Assembly: GCF_013265555.1 (NCBI RefSeq)
Contig: NZ_CP041345.1
Coordinates: 1,844,581-1,908,580 of the forward strand
Direction: 5' to 3'
Length of the DNA: 64,000 bases
Source: Tenuifilum thalassicum
GTDB taxonomy: Bacteria; Bacteroidota; Bacteroidia; Bacteroidales; Tenuifilaceae
The notes under the pieces are model-generated. The model was not told the origin of the DNA. It did not search any database and saw only the letters and a list, made by a program, of their open reading frames with translations. Position 1 is the first letter of the stretch. Each line of letters begins with the position of its first letter. Positions 8,823 through 17,253 of the stretch are shown here, one piece after another. The translations under genes and the position numbers were made by a program.

Positions 8823-9113
8823 CTATAAAAATCGAAACAAGACAATAGTTAATGCAAGTAAAATAGTTATACCCAAAACCCCTTGGGCAGCTTTAAGCCT
8901 GTTTGTCCAAATAAATACAAAAAACAACCCTAAATTAGGTATAACAGCAAGCGAAAGGGCACGAGAAAGGTCTCCCTTGAAATTTAGATATTTAATAAAA
9001 TCGATAAACCTGTAACTCCCTGCCAAAGAAAGATAGATTACAAAAAAGGTTATTACTGGCAGCGCCAGCCCTAGCAAATAACCATGCCACTGTTTATTTA
9101 TTTTTTTCTGCAT
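8823..9113 (-). CDS. Small membrane protein between surE and lpxB
   Basis: 96 residues, almost all hydrophobic, with three predicted TM segments (about residues 13-30, 53-69 and 78-95). The ATG at 9113 overlaps the end of surE by 20 bases and its stop lies two bases before lpxB, so it is surely translated as part of the run. I do not recognise a family with a known role. Position between surE and lpxB suggests a part in the envelope, but no motif supports a function. Confidence 0.75.
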   Translation of the reverse strand: MQKKINKQWHGYLLGLALPVITFFVIYLSLAGSYRFIDFIKYLNFKGDLSRALSLAVIPNLGLFFVFIWTNRLKAAQGVLGITILLALTIVLFRFL

Positions 9114-9921
9114 GCGACAAATTGATATCTTCTAAACTCCAAGATTTTAAACGTTGTAACTCCTTGTAATTAGTTAAATCTATTTGAATTGGAACTATCG
9201 AAACATACCCTTCCTTAAGCCAATACTCATCGGTATCGGTAGCGTTGGGTTCGTCGTTATGAAAGTATCCTGTAAGCCAATAGTAATCTTCACCACGCGG
9301 GTCGGTACGTTTTTCAAATTCTTCGCGCCAAGTACCTCGATTTTGACGAGCAAACCTGATACCTTTTATTGAATTTAATGGTAAAACGGGTACATTAACA
9401 TTTAAGCAACAACCAGCAGAAAGGCCTTCGGTTAAAACCTTCTCAACAATGACCCGCCCATACTCTATTGCTCCTGAAAAGTCAGGGAACTCACTATAAT
9501 CAAGAAGTGAAAATCCGATGGATGGAACACCATATAGGCAACCTTCTACAGCTGCGGCCATGGTACCACTATATATAATGCTTATTGAAGAATTTGAACC
9601 ATGATTAATACCAGAAACAACCAAATCGGGTAATCGTTTTGAGAAAAGCTGACTCATTGCTAGCTTTACGCAATCAACAGGCGTGCCGTTAACTGTGTAA
9701 AAGCTAACATCGTCCTCACTACTTTTCTCACTAAGCCTTAATGGGTTTTTTATGGTTATAGCATGCGACATACCCGATTGGGCCTCCTCGGGAGCAACTA
9801 CTACTACTCTGCCAAATGGTTTAACCATTTCAACCAGCGCCTTTATACCAGCAGCCTTATACCCATCATCATTTGTAACCAAAATTACAGGTTTCCGTTT
9901 TCCCCCTTTTTCCTCTATCAT
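9094..9921 (-). CDS. surE: 5'/3'-nucleotidase SurE
   Basis: 275 residues. The N-terminal ILVTNDDGYKAAGI holds the conserved adjacent aspartates (18-19) that bind the catalytic metal, and VVSGINHGSNSSISIIYSGT holds the Asn and Ser cluster of the SurE family. SurE removes phosphate from nucleoside 5'- or 3'-monophosphates and short polyphosphates in the cytoplasm. It is the first gene of the surE-membrane protein-lpxB-spoIID-gldFG run. A TATCTTTG box at 9955-9948 places a start of transcription about 20 bases upstream of ATG 9921. Length and motifs are normal. Confidence 0.95.
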   Translation of the reverse strand: MIEEKGGKRKPVILVTNDDGYKAAGIKALVEMVKPFGRVVVVAPEEAQSGMSHAITIKNPLRLSEKSSEDDVSFYTVNGTPVDCVKLAMSQLFSKRLPDLVVSGINHGSNSSISIIYSGTMAAAVEGCLYGVPSIGFSLLDYSEFPDFSGAIEYGRVIVEKVLTEGLSAGCCLNVNVPVLPLNSIKGIRFARQNRGTWREEFEKRTDPRGEDYYWLTGYFHNDEPNATDTDEYWLKEGYVSIVPIQIDLTNYKELQRLKSWSLEDINLSHAEKNK

Positions 9922-9947
9922 TTTATCTGCATTATACGTGAATTTCG

Positions 9948-9955
9948 CAAAGATA
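9948..9955 (-). promoter_or_regulatory. Probable -7 promoter element for surE operon
   Basis: The minus strand reads TATCTTTG, an exact TAnnTTTG match, 26 bases before the surE ATG. No clear TTTG was found about 20 bases further upstream, so only the -7 element is claimed. Confidence 0.4.
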
Positions 9956-10010
9956 CAATTTTTTACATACCATGTTTTATGTTAAGCTAATACTCCATTA
10001 GGGGAGTGTT

Positions 10011-10040
10011 AAAAAAAGCGTAATCTTACCGACTACGCTT
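10011..10040 (-). terminator. Terminator after the TM1266-type regulator
   Basis: AAGCGTA at 10016-10022 pairs with TACGCTT at 10034-10040 around an 11-base loop. On the minus strand the stem runs straight into seven T's in total, two of them inside the stem. It lies 32 bases past the stop of the small regulator gene. Confidence 0.75.
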
Positions 10041-10072
10041 AAACATTACTTTATTGAATAAACTTAAAATAC

Positions 10073-10327
10073 TCAGAACTCCATCTTACGCGTAATTACA
10101 CCAGGAATTTTAAGAAGTTCCTCATGCAGCTTGTTTTGGTCTTCTACGGGACCAGTAAGTTCAAGTAGAACTAAACCTGATGAGCTGCAATAATCATCGG
10201 ACACCTCATGTAGCCCCAAACGAGTTTTAATTGAGCACCCGTATTTGGTGAGTGTTTTCTGAACCTCACCAGCTTCTTTAACCCTATCGTGAATTTTTAC
10301 ACCGAGGATAATGTGTTTATCTTCCAT
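10073..10327 (-). CDS. TM1266-type iron-only hydrogenase system regulator (putative)
   Basis: 84 residues with a single ACT/NikR-C-like ferredoxin fold: HIILGVKIHDRVKEAGEVQK, then LTKYGCSIKTRLGLHEV, then GLVLLELTGPVEDQ and a final IPGVITRKMEF. This layout and length match the small TM1266 family, found next to [FeFe]-hydrogenase maturation genes in anaerobes and named a putative hydrogenase-system regulator from that linkage. It has no DNA-binding domain of its own, so any regulation would be through ligand binding or a partner. No hydrogenase genes are near it here. It is a single-gene unit with its own promoter and terminator. Confidence 0.65.
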   Translation of the reverse strand: MEDKHIILGVKIHDRVKEAGEVQKTLTKYGCSIKTRLGLHEVSDDYCSSSGLVLLELTGPVEDQNKLHEELLKIPGVITRKMEF

Positions 10328-10350
10328 AGCGTGGCTGTTTTAGGTTTGTA

Positions 10351-10382
10351 TAAATTTACGTTAAAAAAGAAAACTTTTCAAA
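10351..10382 (-). promoter_or_regulatory. Probable promoter of the TM1266-type regulator
   Basis: On the minus strand TTTG (10382-10379) is followed after 20 bases by TAAATTTA (10358-10351), one mismatch from TAnnTTTG with ideal spacing. It would give a leader of about 17-20 bases. Confidence 0.4.
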
Positions 10383-10472
10383 ACATTAACAGTTAAAATT
10401 TTGGTAAAGAAGTTTAGAAATTGCATCAAAAAAGTTACCTTGCAAGCAAAGTTCTACTAAAAAAATCTTACT

Positions 10473-13400
10473 ATGAATCGCTTTTATGGAACTAAAGTCT
10501 TTTTTGTAATCATTTCAATCTTAATAGCAAGTCAGAATACAAAAGCTCAATACTTTGGAAAAAACAAACCCATTTATAAGAATTTCAAATTTGATGTATA
10601 CCAAACACCCAATTTTGAGATTTACTACTATTTGAAAAACGACAGCTTGCTTAACACTCTTGCACTAACAGCAGAAAAGTGGTACGACAGGCATTACCAG
10701 GTATTTAGAGATTCAATAGAAGAGAGAAACCCAATAATTTTGTACGACAACCATGCCGATTTTCAACAAACAACTGCAATTTCGGGGACTATTGGAATTG
10801 GGACAGGAGGTGTTACCGAGGCTCTAAAGAACAGGGTTGTTTTTCCCATTACGGAAACATGGCAGCAGACCAATCATGTTTTAGGTCATGAGCTTGTGCA
10901 CGCATTTCAATACAATTCTCTTATTAATGGCGATTCAACCTCATTAAATTCGGTTAGAAACCTTCCATTATGGATGGTTGAAGGGATGGCCGAATATCTC
11001 TCACTTGGCACATACGATTACCAAACCGCCATGTGGATGCGCGATGCGGTCTTAAATGATAATTTCCCAACACTTCAGGATATGACCTATTACCCCAGCA
11101 AGTATTTCCCATATCGTTGGGGACATGCATTTTGGTCGTTTGTTGGCAGAACATTTGGCGACAGCCTTATAAATCCAATTTTCAAAGAAACCGCTAAACG
11201 TGGTTACAACTATGCTTTACTAAAATATATTGGTTTAACCGAACAATCATTTTCTACCCTTTGGAAATCGGTTTATTATGATTACTTTAAAAAAAGCCTC
11301 CCCGATTCTGTTGACAACCCCAATGGCTCTTTAATACTTTTTGAGAGAAACGCAGGTCAAATCAACATTTCTCCATCAGTAAGTCCCGATGGACGTTATG
11401 TTGCCTTTTACTCCGAAAAAGACCTTTTCTCAATTGACCTATACCTAGCCCATGCAATAAGTGGAAAAATTGTTAGAAGATTATCGAGTGTAGTGCATCA
11501 GAACGAGATTGATGCGCTTAATTTTATTGAATCGGCAGGCACGTGGTCGCCCGATAGTAGAATGTTTGCATTTGTTGGCTACAGCAAGGGTAAGGCTAAA
11601 CTCATAATTGCTGATGCATATGAAGGCAAGCTGGTTGATGAGTTCTACATACCAGGGGTCCCATCTTTTAACTATCCAGCATGGTCGCCCGATGGTAAAA
11701 CAATTGTTGTATCGGGGCTTGTTAATGGCAACAACGACCTGTACTCGGTAGATATTAAAACCAAAAAAGTTACGCAACTCACCCACGACCCATGGTGCAA
11801 CATTCATCCAGCCTGGTCGGCCGATGGTACTAGAATTGTTTTTTCAACCGACAAACCTTCTAGCACTTCGAAAAATGGCTCAACAGGATATAACCTTGCT
11901 ACCTACGACGTTAACACAAACCAAATCACAGTGTTCGACATATTTCCTGGAGCTGATAATGTAAACCCAATGTTCTCCGCCGATGGGAAAAGCATCTTCT
12001 TCTTATCAAATAGCGATGGCTATCGAAATCTATACCGCTACTACCTTGAAACAGGTGATGTTTATAGAATGACAAGAATCCTAACAGGAATATCAGGAAT
12101 GACTACGCTTGCACCTGCTATGAGTGTAGCTCGCGAAAACGATGAGATTGTTTATTCACACTTCTACAAAAGCAAGTATAGCATATATACAGCGGACACA
12201 ACCGATTTTAACCCAGTTAAGGTAGACCCCTATAAGGTTGATTTTAGCGCCTCAATACTTCCTCCTGTAAACAGGGCAACAAGTGGACTGGTTGATAAAA
12301 ATCTGGCTAATAGTAATCTCCCAACATTCCTAGTTGATTCCTTTAAGAGAGTTCCATTTAAACCAAAATTTAAACTCGATTATATTTCAAACATTGGAAT
12401 GGGAGTTAGCTCTTCGCCTTACGGTACCGGAATGGCTGGTGGCGTTGAAATGCTTTTTAGCGATATTACAGGGAAAAATATGCTTTATACTGGTTTATCG
12501 CTCAATGGTGAAATTTATGACTTTGGGGGACAGGTGGCATTCCTACAACAGAAAAAATATCTTACATGGGGGATTTCTGCTTCGCATATCCCTTATTCAT
12601 TTGGACAATATGGTTACGATACACTCCATCGAACAATTGATGGAAATCAAGTTGTCATTGAAGACATTCAACTCATCTACTTTAGAATGTTTGAAACAGC
12701 AACTGGACTATTGATGTATTTCCCCTTATCTTCGACCCAACGTTTTGAACTAAACTCCTCTATAGCACGCTATTACTACCGTTCAGACATTTACTCAAAC
12801 TACTACATCGATGGATTTTATTATGGTTCAGAACGAAGGAAGGGGGAAGTCCCTCCTGGTTTCTGGTTGCAACAATCGAGCGCAGCATATGTGTTTGACA
12901 ACTCCGACTTTGGTATTGCATCACCAATGAGGGGATTTAGAATGCGATTGCAAGGCTCCAAAACCCTAGGGGAATTTAACTATTGGGGCGCTTTGGCTGA
13001 TGTGCGTAAGTACTTCTTCAAAAAGCCTTTCAGTTTTGCCATTCGTGGCCTTTACTATGGTAGGTTTGGTTCATCAATAGATAACAATGTGCTTTACCCG
13101 CTATATATTGGCTATCCCTGGTACGTAAGAGGATACGATAGCAATGCATTTCTCGACTATGGACAATCAAACACAAACGTATCGGTTGACCAGCTAACAG
13201 GCGACAACATTGTTGTGACAAACTTTGAAATCCGAATTCCTTTTACAGGACCTGAAAGGCTATGCCTAATCAAATCAGGCTCTTTGTTTACAGAGTTGGC
13301 CCTTTTTGCCGATGCAGGAATAGCATGGTCAAAGGATTATAAGCCAAGTTTAAAATGGCAACCAACATCTCTAGACGACAGAACACCATTTGTAAGTACA

Positions 13401-13523
13401 GGCCTCAGCCTCAGAATTAACCTTTTTGGAATGATGATACTAGAACCCTACTATGCCATTCCATTTCAACTGGGTGGGCTTGAATCGGCACGATTTGGAA
13501 TTAACTTCTGGCCTGGTTGGTAG
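10473..13523 (+). CDS. Zinc metallopeptidase / TolB-like propeller / outer-membrane barrel fusion
   Basis: 1016 residues with a signal peptide (first 25, ending KAQ). Residues about 40-260 are a peptidase-MA-like domain: HELVH at 139-143 gives the zinc ligands and catalytic Glu, and WMVEGMAEYLS (about 167-177) supplies the third ligand. Residues about 290-610 hold repeated PD40/TolB-like blades (SPSVSPDGRYVAFYSE, AGTWSPDSRMFAFVG, YPAWSPDGKTIVVSG, HPAWSADGTRIVFST). From about 640 onward the alternating aromatic pattern, the element GYPWYVRGYDSNAFLDYG and the terminal INFWPGW resemble an Omp85/surface-antigen-type barrel. I infer an outer-membrane protein presenting a protease and propeller. 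Substrate unknown. It is followed by a strong terminator and has no operon partner. Confidence 0.8.
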   Translation: MNRFYGTKVFFVIISILIASQNTKAQYFGKNKPIYKNFKFDVYQTPNFEIYYYLKNDSLLNTLALTAEKWYDRHYQVFRDSIEERNPIILYDNHADFQQTTAISGTIGIGTGGVTEALKNRVVFPITETWQQTNHVLGHELVHAFQYNSLINGDSTSLNSVRNLPLWMVEGMAEYLSLGTYDYQTAMWMRDAVLNDNFPTLQDMTYYPSKYFPYRWGHAFWSFVGRTFGDSLINPIFKETAKRGYNYALLKYIGLTEQSFSTLWKSVYYDYFKKSLPDSVDNPNGSLILFERNAGQINISPSVSPDGRYVAFYSEKDLFSIDLYLAHAISGKIVRRLSSVVHQNEIDALNFIESAGTWSPDSRMFAFVGYSKGKAKLIIADAYEGKLVDEFYIPGVPSFNYPAWSPDGKTIVVSGLVNGNNDLYSVDIKTKKVTQLTHDPWCNIHPAWSADGTRIVFSTDKPSSTSKNGSTGYNLATYDVNTNQITVFDIFPGADNVNPMFSADGKSIFFLSNSDGYRNLYRYYLETGDVYRMTRILTGISGMTTLAPAMSVARENDEIVYSHFYKSKYSIYTADTTDFNPVKVDPYKVDFSASILPPVNRATSGLVDKNLANSNLPTFLVDSFKRVPFKPKFKLDYISNIGMGVSSSPYGTGMAGGVEMLFSDITGKNMLYTGLSLNGEIYDFGGQVAFLQQKKYLTWGISASHIPYSFGQYGYDTLHRTIDGNQVVIEDIQLIYFRMFETATGLLMYFPLSSTQRFELNSSIARYYYRSDIYSNYYIDGFYYGSERRKGEVPPGFWLQQSSAAYVFDNSDFGIASPMRGFRMRLQGSKTLGEFNYWGALADVRKYFFKKPFSFAIRGLYYGRFGSSIDNNVLYPLYIGYPWYVRGYDSNAFLDYGQSNTNVSVDQLTGDNIVVTNFEIRIPFTGPERLCLIKSGSLFTELALFADAGIAWSKDYKPSLKWQPTSLDDRTPFVSTGLSLRINLFGMMILEPYYAIPFQLGGLESARFGINFWPGW

Positions 13524-13549
13524 TTCCAAATGATTTAAACTTAAAAAAC

Positions 13550-13578
13550 AAAGGCTACCCATGCATTGGGCAGCCTTT
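13550..13578. terminator. Bidirectional terminator between convergent genes
   Basis: AAAGGCT at 13550-13556 and CCCA at 13558-13561 pair with TGGG and AGCCTTT (13567-13578) with one A-C mismatch. T-rich tracts follow on both strands, serving the metallopeptidase gene (+) and the S9 peptidase gene (-). Confidence 0.75.
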
Positions 13579-13598
13579 CCCTTTTCAAAAATAAATCG

Positions 13599-15725
13599 TT
13601 ATAGGTAATCCTCAAAGTATCTAATTACTTTATCTATAAGGTGAACCCTATCCTTGCCCCTAACATTATGCTGATGCTGAGGATACATAAAGAAATCGAC
13701 TTGAACACCAGCCTTTACAAATGAATGAAGCAATGTAAGACTATGTTGAGGCACAACGGTATTGTCCATATCATCGTGAATAATTAAAAGCTTACCCTTA
13801 AGGTTACTAACATAGTTCTTCAGATCAGCATTTTTATAACCTTCTGGATTTTCTTGTGGGGTATCCATATATCGTTCACCATACATAACCTCGTAAAACT
13901 TCCAATCAGTTACAGGGCCACCTGCAACTCCAACTTTAAAAACATCGGAAGCCTTAAGCATCATGGTAATAGTCATGAAACCACCAAAGCTCCATCCGTG
14001 TACTCCAATTCGTGTAGAATCGACATAGGGTAACGATTTAAGATACTTTACACCAACCAGCTGGTCTTTCAACTCCTGAACTCCCAATTGGCGATGAATC
14101 ACCTGCTCAAACTCTGCACCACGGTTAATGGTTCCCCTATTATCCAGAGTAAATAGGATATACCCTTTGTTTGCCAAGTAGCTTTCCCATAACCTTGAGC
14201 CACCCATCCAGCTATTTGTAACAAGCTGAGAGTGTGGACCTCCATATACATACACCACAACCGGGTACTTTTTAGTTGAATCGAAATTAGTTGGTTTTAT
14301 TATTCTACCGTAGAAGGTAACCCCATCGTCAGACTTAAGCGTAACTAGTTTTGGTAGTGGAACATTATACCCTTCGTAAGGATTTGATGCATCTAGTAAA
14401 AGTTTTAGACTCTTCCCCCTGGTATTAAACAGGGTAACCCTATTAGGAACTGTTATTGAGCTATAGAAATCGATAAAATACTTGTAATCAGAGCTAAAGT
14501 AGCCACGATGCGTACCACTATCAAAGGTTAGCTGCTTAATGCTACCATTTTTAATCCTAACGCCATATACTTGTTTCTCAATGGGGCTTTGCTTGGTTGC
14601 AGTTATGTAAACTACCTTATTCTTTTTATCAACACCATTAATACTTATAACTTCCCACTCGCCTTTTGTTAGCTGCTTTACCAAAGAACCATCGGTTTTG
14701 TATATGTAAATATGATTCCAACCATCGCGACGACTTTGCCATAAAAAGGTATTATTGTCGATAAATAAAGGTGGATTTAATGGCTCCACGTACTTATCGC
14801 TTTTCTCTTCAAAAAGGGTTTGTTCTAGGTTCCCACTATGAGCATTATAACGATTGAACTTCATGTGATTCTGCCCACGATTTAAAACAGCAATATAAAT
14901 GGAAGTTTCATCGGGGCTCCAATCCACATTGGTTAAATACTGTTCCTTTGGTTCACCTGTTTTTAGTTCAACTGTTTTGCCTGATTGAGTATCGTATACC
15001 CGTAAAGTTACCTCATGGCTCTTCATTCCAGCCATTGGGTAACGAATATAATCCACTTCGGCCACACGTTTGGTAATATCAACTAAAGGATATCTTGTCA
15101 CCATACTTTCGTCCATATGGTAATATGCTAAATATCTGCCACTTGGCGACCAGAAAGTTCCTTTTGTAATTCCAAACTCATTACGGTGAACACTTTGACC
15201 ATTCACTAATCCATCAATTGAATCATTTGTAACAGCAATCTGATTTCCTTTAGCATCTACTAAAAACAAGTTTTGCCCAACCGTGTATGACATCCACCTC
15301 AAATCTGAGCTAAATTCATGATTTTCGCTCCCTTCGGGAATTTGGAACTGAGCAACCAAATTCTTGTTTTCAACATCAATAAATACAAAACTTGAAGAAT
15401 TTCTAATTCTAATAGTCTTGTTATCAACCCATAAAGGGTAAAAGCGACGAATTCTTTTAGCCCCCAAAGTTTCAAGTAATCCATTAACTTCATCTAAGGA
15501 ACAAATTTTCCTAACGGAATTACTCTTAGCATCGACCCCCAACAAGGTGTCATTCCTCAAATAAGTGTATTCCGTTGAATTAGGTCGCCAGCTAAAGGCT
15601 GTTAACGATTTTGGCCTAAACTCACTCCATTGACCAAGAACTGCCTGCTCTAACGATAAGTCTTTTTGAGCAAACGATACTATTGCCAATGTAACCGAAA
15701 CAAATAAAAATATTATCCTTCTCAT
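13599..15725 (-). CDS. S9 family prolyl peptidase, DPP IV-like
   Basis: About 708 residues from the ATG at 15725, which begins the signal peptide MRRIIFLFVSVTLAIVSFAQ; ATGs at 15734 and 15749 in frame would add a short tail before it. The N-terminal two thirds is an eight-bladed propeller of the DPP IV N-terminal type (GITKGTFWSPSGRYLAYYH, VDWSPDETSIYIAVLN). The C-terminal alpha/beta hydrolase has HGWSFGGFM with nucleophile Ser near residue 579, Asp in IHDDMDNTVVP and His in YPQHQHNVRG. It should cut dipeptides after Pro or Ala from peptide N termini in the periplasm. Length and motifs fit bacterial DPP IV. It is a single gene. Confidence 0.93.
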   Translation of the reverse strand: MRRIIFLFVSVTLAIVSFAQKDLSLEQAVLGQWSEFRPKSLTAFSWRPNSTEYTYLRNDTLLGVDAKSNSVRKICSLDEVNGLLETLGAKRIRRFYPLWVDNKTIRIRNSSSFVFIDVENKNLVAQFQIPEGSENHEFSSDLRWMSYTVGQNLFLVDAKGNQIAVTNDSIDGLVNGQSVHRNEFGITKGTFWSPSGRYLAYYHMDESMVTRYPLVDITKRVAEVDYIRYPMAGMKSHEVTLRVYDTQSGKTVELKTGEPKEQYLTNVDWSPDETSIYIAVLNRGQNHMKFNRYNAHSGNLEQTLFEEKSDKYVEPLNPPLFIDNNTFLWQSRRDGWNHIYIYKTDGSLVKQLTKGEWEVISINGVDKKNKVVYITATKQSPIEKQVYGVRIKNGSIKQLTFDSGTHRGYFSSDYKYFIDFYSSITVPNRVTLFNTRGKSLKLLLDASNPYEGYNVPLPKLVTLKSDDGVTFYGRIIKPTNFDSTKKYPVVVYVYGGPHSQLVTNSWMGGSRLWESYLANKGYILFTLDNRGTINRGAEFEQVIHRQLGVQELKDQLVGVKYLKSLPYVDSTRIGVHGWSFGGFMTITMMLKASDVFKVGVAGGPVTDWKFYEVMYGERYMDTPQENPEGYKNADLKNYVSNLKGKLLIIHDDMDNTVVPQHSLTLLHSFVKAGVQVDFFMYPQHQHNVRGKDRVHLIDKVIRYFEDYL

Positions 15726-15853
15726 AATAAACATATTAGATAAAACCATTTTAATTTTGCGCTAAAATAGCTAACTTTATTTATCAAAGACAATTTTAAT
15801 AAGCTAATGGTTTAATTTTTGGGTGTAAAGTCGAAGCTTTTCATCATTTGTAG

Positions 15854-15861
15854 TATATTTG
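15854..15861 (+). promoter_or_regulatory. Possible -7 promoter element of the lipoprotein/ABC operon
   Basis: TATATTTG is an exact TAnnTTTG match 64 bases before the lipoprotein ATG. No good -33 element is at the right distance. An alternative pair is TTTG (15858-15861) followed after 20 bases by TACTTG. Confidence 0.35.
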
Positions 15862-15924
15862 ATATTTCAACAAATTTTAGTTACTTGCAATTAATCATAA
15901 AAATTATTTTACAAGAGTTTTAAA

Positions 15925-16815
15925 ATGAGAATGAAACTTATTACCAAAGCATTTTCACTACTAGCTATTACTTTTTTGCTTGCAGGTTGCAAGAGTGGAC
16001 CAAAACAGGAAACATCGATTGAGAGCAATTCTCCCGACACCCTAGCATCGCTGGTTAAAGTTGAAAATGCAATATTCCCAATTCCATCGCCCTGGCAAAT
16101 AACCCGTATAATCCAGAAAGTTGATATTCCATTTAACGAATCCTTACTTCACAACATTAACGACTACCAAAAGTACACAACATCGTTCAAGCAAGCTTTA
16201 AATTTAGGGGTTTATGGAACTGATTTGAGTTACCTAAACATGTACGAAAAAACACAAGAATCACTTCAACGCCTTGGTGTTGTAAAAAAACTAAGCGAGC
16301 AGCTTGGAATTACGGAAACCTTTCAACCCTCTCTTTTTGAACGCATTGAAAACAACATTGACAAAAAAGATTCTTTAATGAAAATCCTTTCCGATGCTTA
16401 TGCCACATCGGACTTATATTTAAAACAAAACGAACGTTACGATATTGGTGCACTCATTGTTGCTGGCTGCTGGATTGAAAGCATGTATATCATGACACAA
16501 ATTGCCCAAAATAACAATAACCGGGAATTAATAACTCGCATTGGGGAACAAAAACACCCGCTGGACAATCTTATTGAACTTCTAACCCCCTTCTACTTTA
16601 AATCGCAAGAATTTTCCGACTTACTCGACAAGCTAATTGACCTCGCATATGAATTTGACGGCGTTATATACACCTACTCTTACAGAGAACCAATTATCGA
16701 TGAGAAAAACAAAACAATAACAATCAACAGCCAATCAAGAGTGGTAATGTCAGAATACCACATTAAAATAATTAGCAAAAAAATTGAACAAATTCGTAAA
16801 TCTGTAATTGAATAA
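15925..16815 (+). CDS. Lipoprotein upstream of the ABCG-like transporter
   Basis: 296 residues. The N terminus MRMKLITKAFSLLAITFLLAGC is a lipoprotein signal with the LLAGC lipobox, so the mature chain should be lipid-anchored, probably at the outer membrane or periplasmic face. The mature part is mostly helical, with IPSPWQITRIIQKVDIPFNE near its start and a long helical stretch with DIGALIVAGCWIESMYIMTQ. I recognise no enzyme motif. It begins a three-gene run with a small secreted protein and a large ABC transporter, so I infer a periplasmic accessory role for that system. Confidence 0.75.
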   Translation: MRMKLITKAFSLLAITFLLAGCKSGPKQETSIESNSPDTLASLVKVENAIFPIPSPWQITRIIQKVDIPFNESLLHNINDYQKYTTSFKQALNLGVYGTDLSYLNMYEKTQESLQRLGVVKKLSEQLGITETFQPSLFERIENNIDKKDSLMKILSDAYATSDLYLKQNERYDIGALIVAGCWIESMYIMTQIAQNNNNRELITRIGEQKHPLDNLIELLTPFYFKSQEFSDLLDKLIDLAYEFDGVIYTYSYREPIIDEKNKTITINSQSRVVMSEYHIKIISKKIEQIRKSVIE

Positions 16816-16825
16816 CATCCAGGTT

Positions 16826-17236
16826 ATGTATCGTATTATAACAATTATTCTTTTTGTTTTCTTGCAATTTGGCGTTAATGCCCAAGTTGAAAACCTTAAA
16901 AAAAGTTGCAAGGTTAACTTTCCCTCAAATTACATTAGCGATGGTCAAGAATACTTTGCAGCACTAAAACCCGACCAACGAATTGAATTCAGAACAACCT
17001 TTTATGCAGATAATACATACCGAATATCTGCATGCACCAATGCTAAAAAAGGGAAACTTGTATTTACAGTTTACGATACCGAAAAAAACCTACTTTTTAC
17101 TAACGAATCATTCGATTACTCTCCTTACTGGGACTTTAAATTCACATCAACAGTAACATGCATCATACAGGTTGATGTGAAAAGTTCACAGTTTGTTCCG
17201 GGATGGGTAATGCTACTAATTGGTTTCAAACAATAA
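16826..17236 (+). CDS. Small secreted protein of the lipoprotein/ABC operon
   Basis: About 136 residues from ATG 16826; the longer frame to 16808 needs a TTG start overlapping the previous gene, and the ATG starts a clean signal peptide MYRIITIILFVFLQFGVNAQ. The mature part is short and beta-rich, with KIEF-like strands such as QRIEFRTTFYADNTYRISAC and GKLVFTVYDTEKNLLFTNES. It looks like a small beta-sandwich. No family function is known to me. It lies 17 bases before the ABC transporter gene and should act outside the cytoplasm. Confidence 0.7.
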   Translation: MYRIITIILFVFLQFGVNAQVENLKKSCKVNFPSNYISDGQEYFAALKPDQRIEFRTTFYADNTYRISACTNAKKGKLVFTVYDTEKNLLFTNESFDYSPYWDFKFTSTVTCIIQVDVKSSQFVPGWVMLLIGFKQ

Positions 17237-17253
17237 CTCAGACATAACAATAA

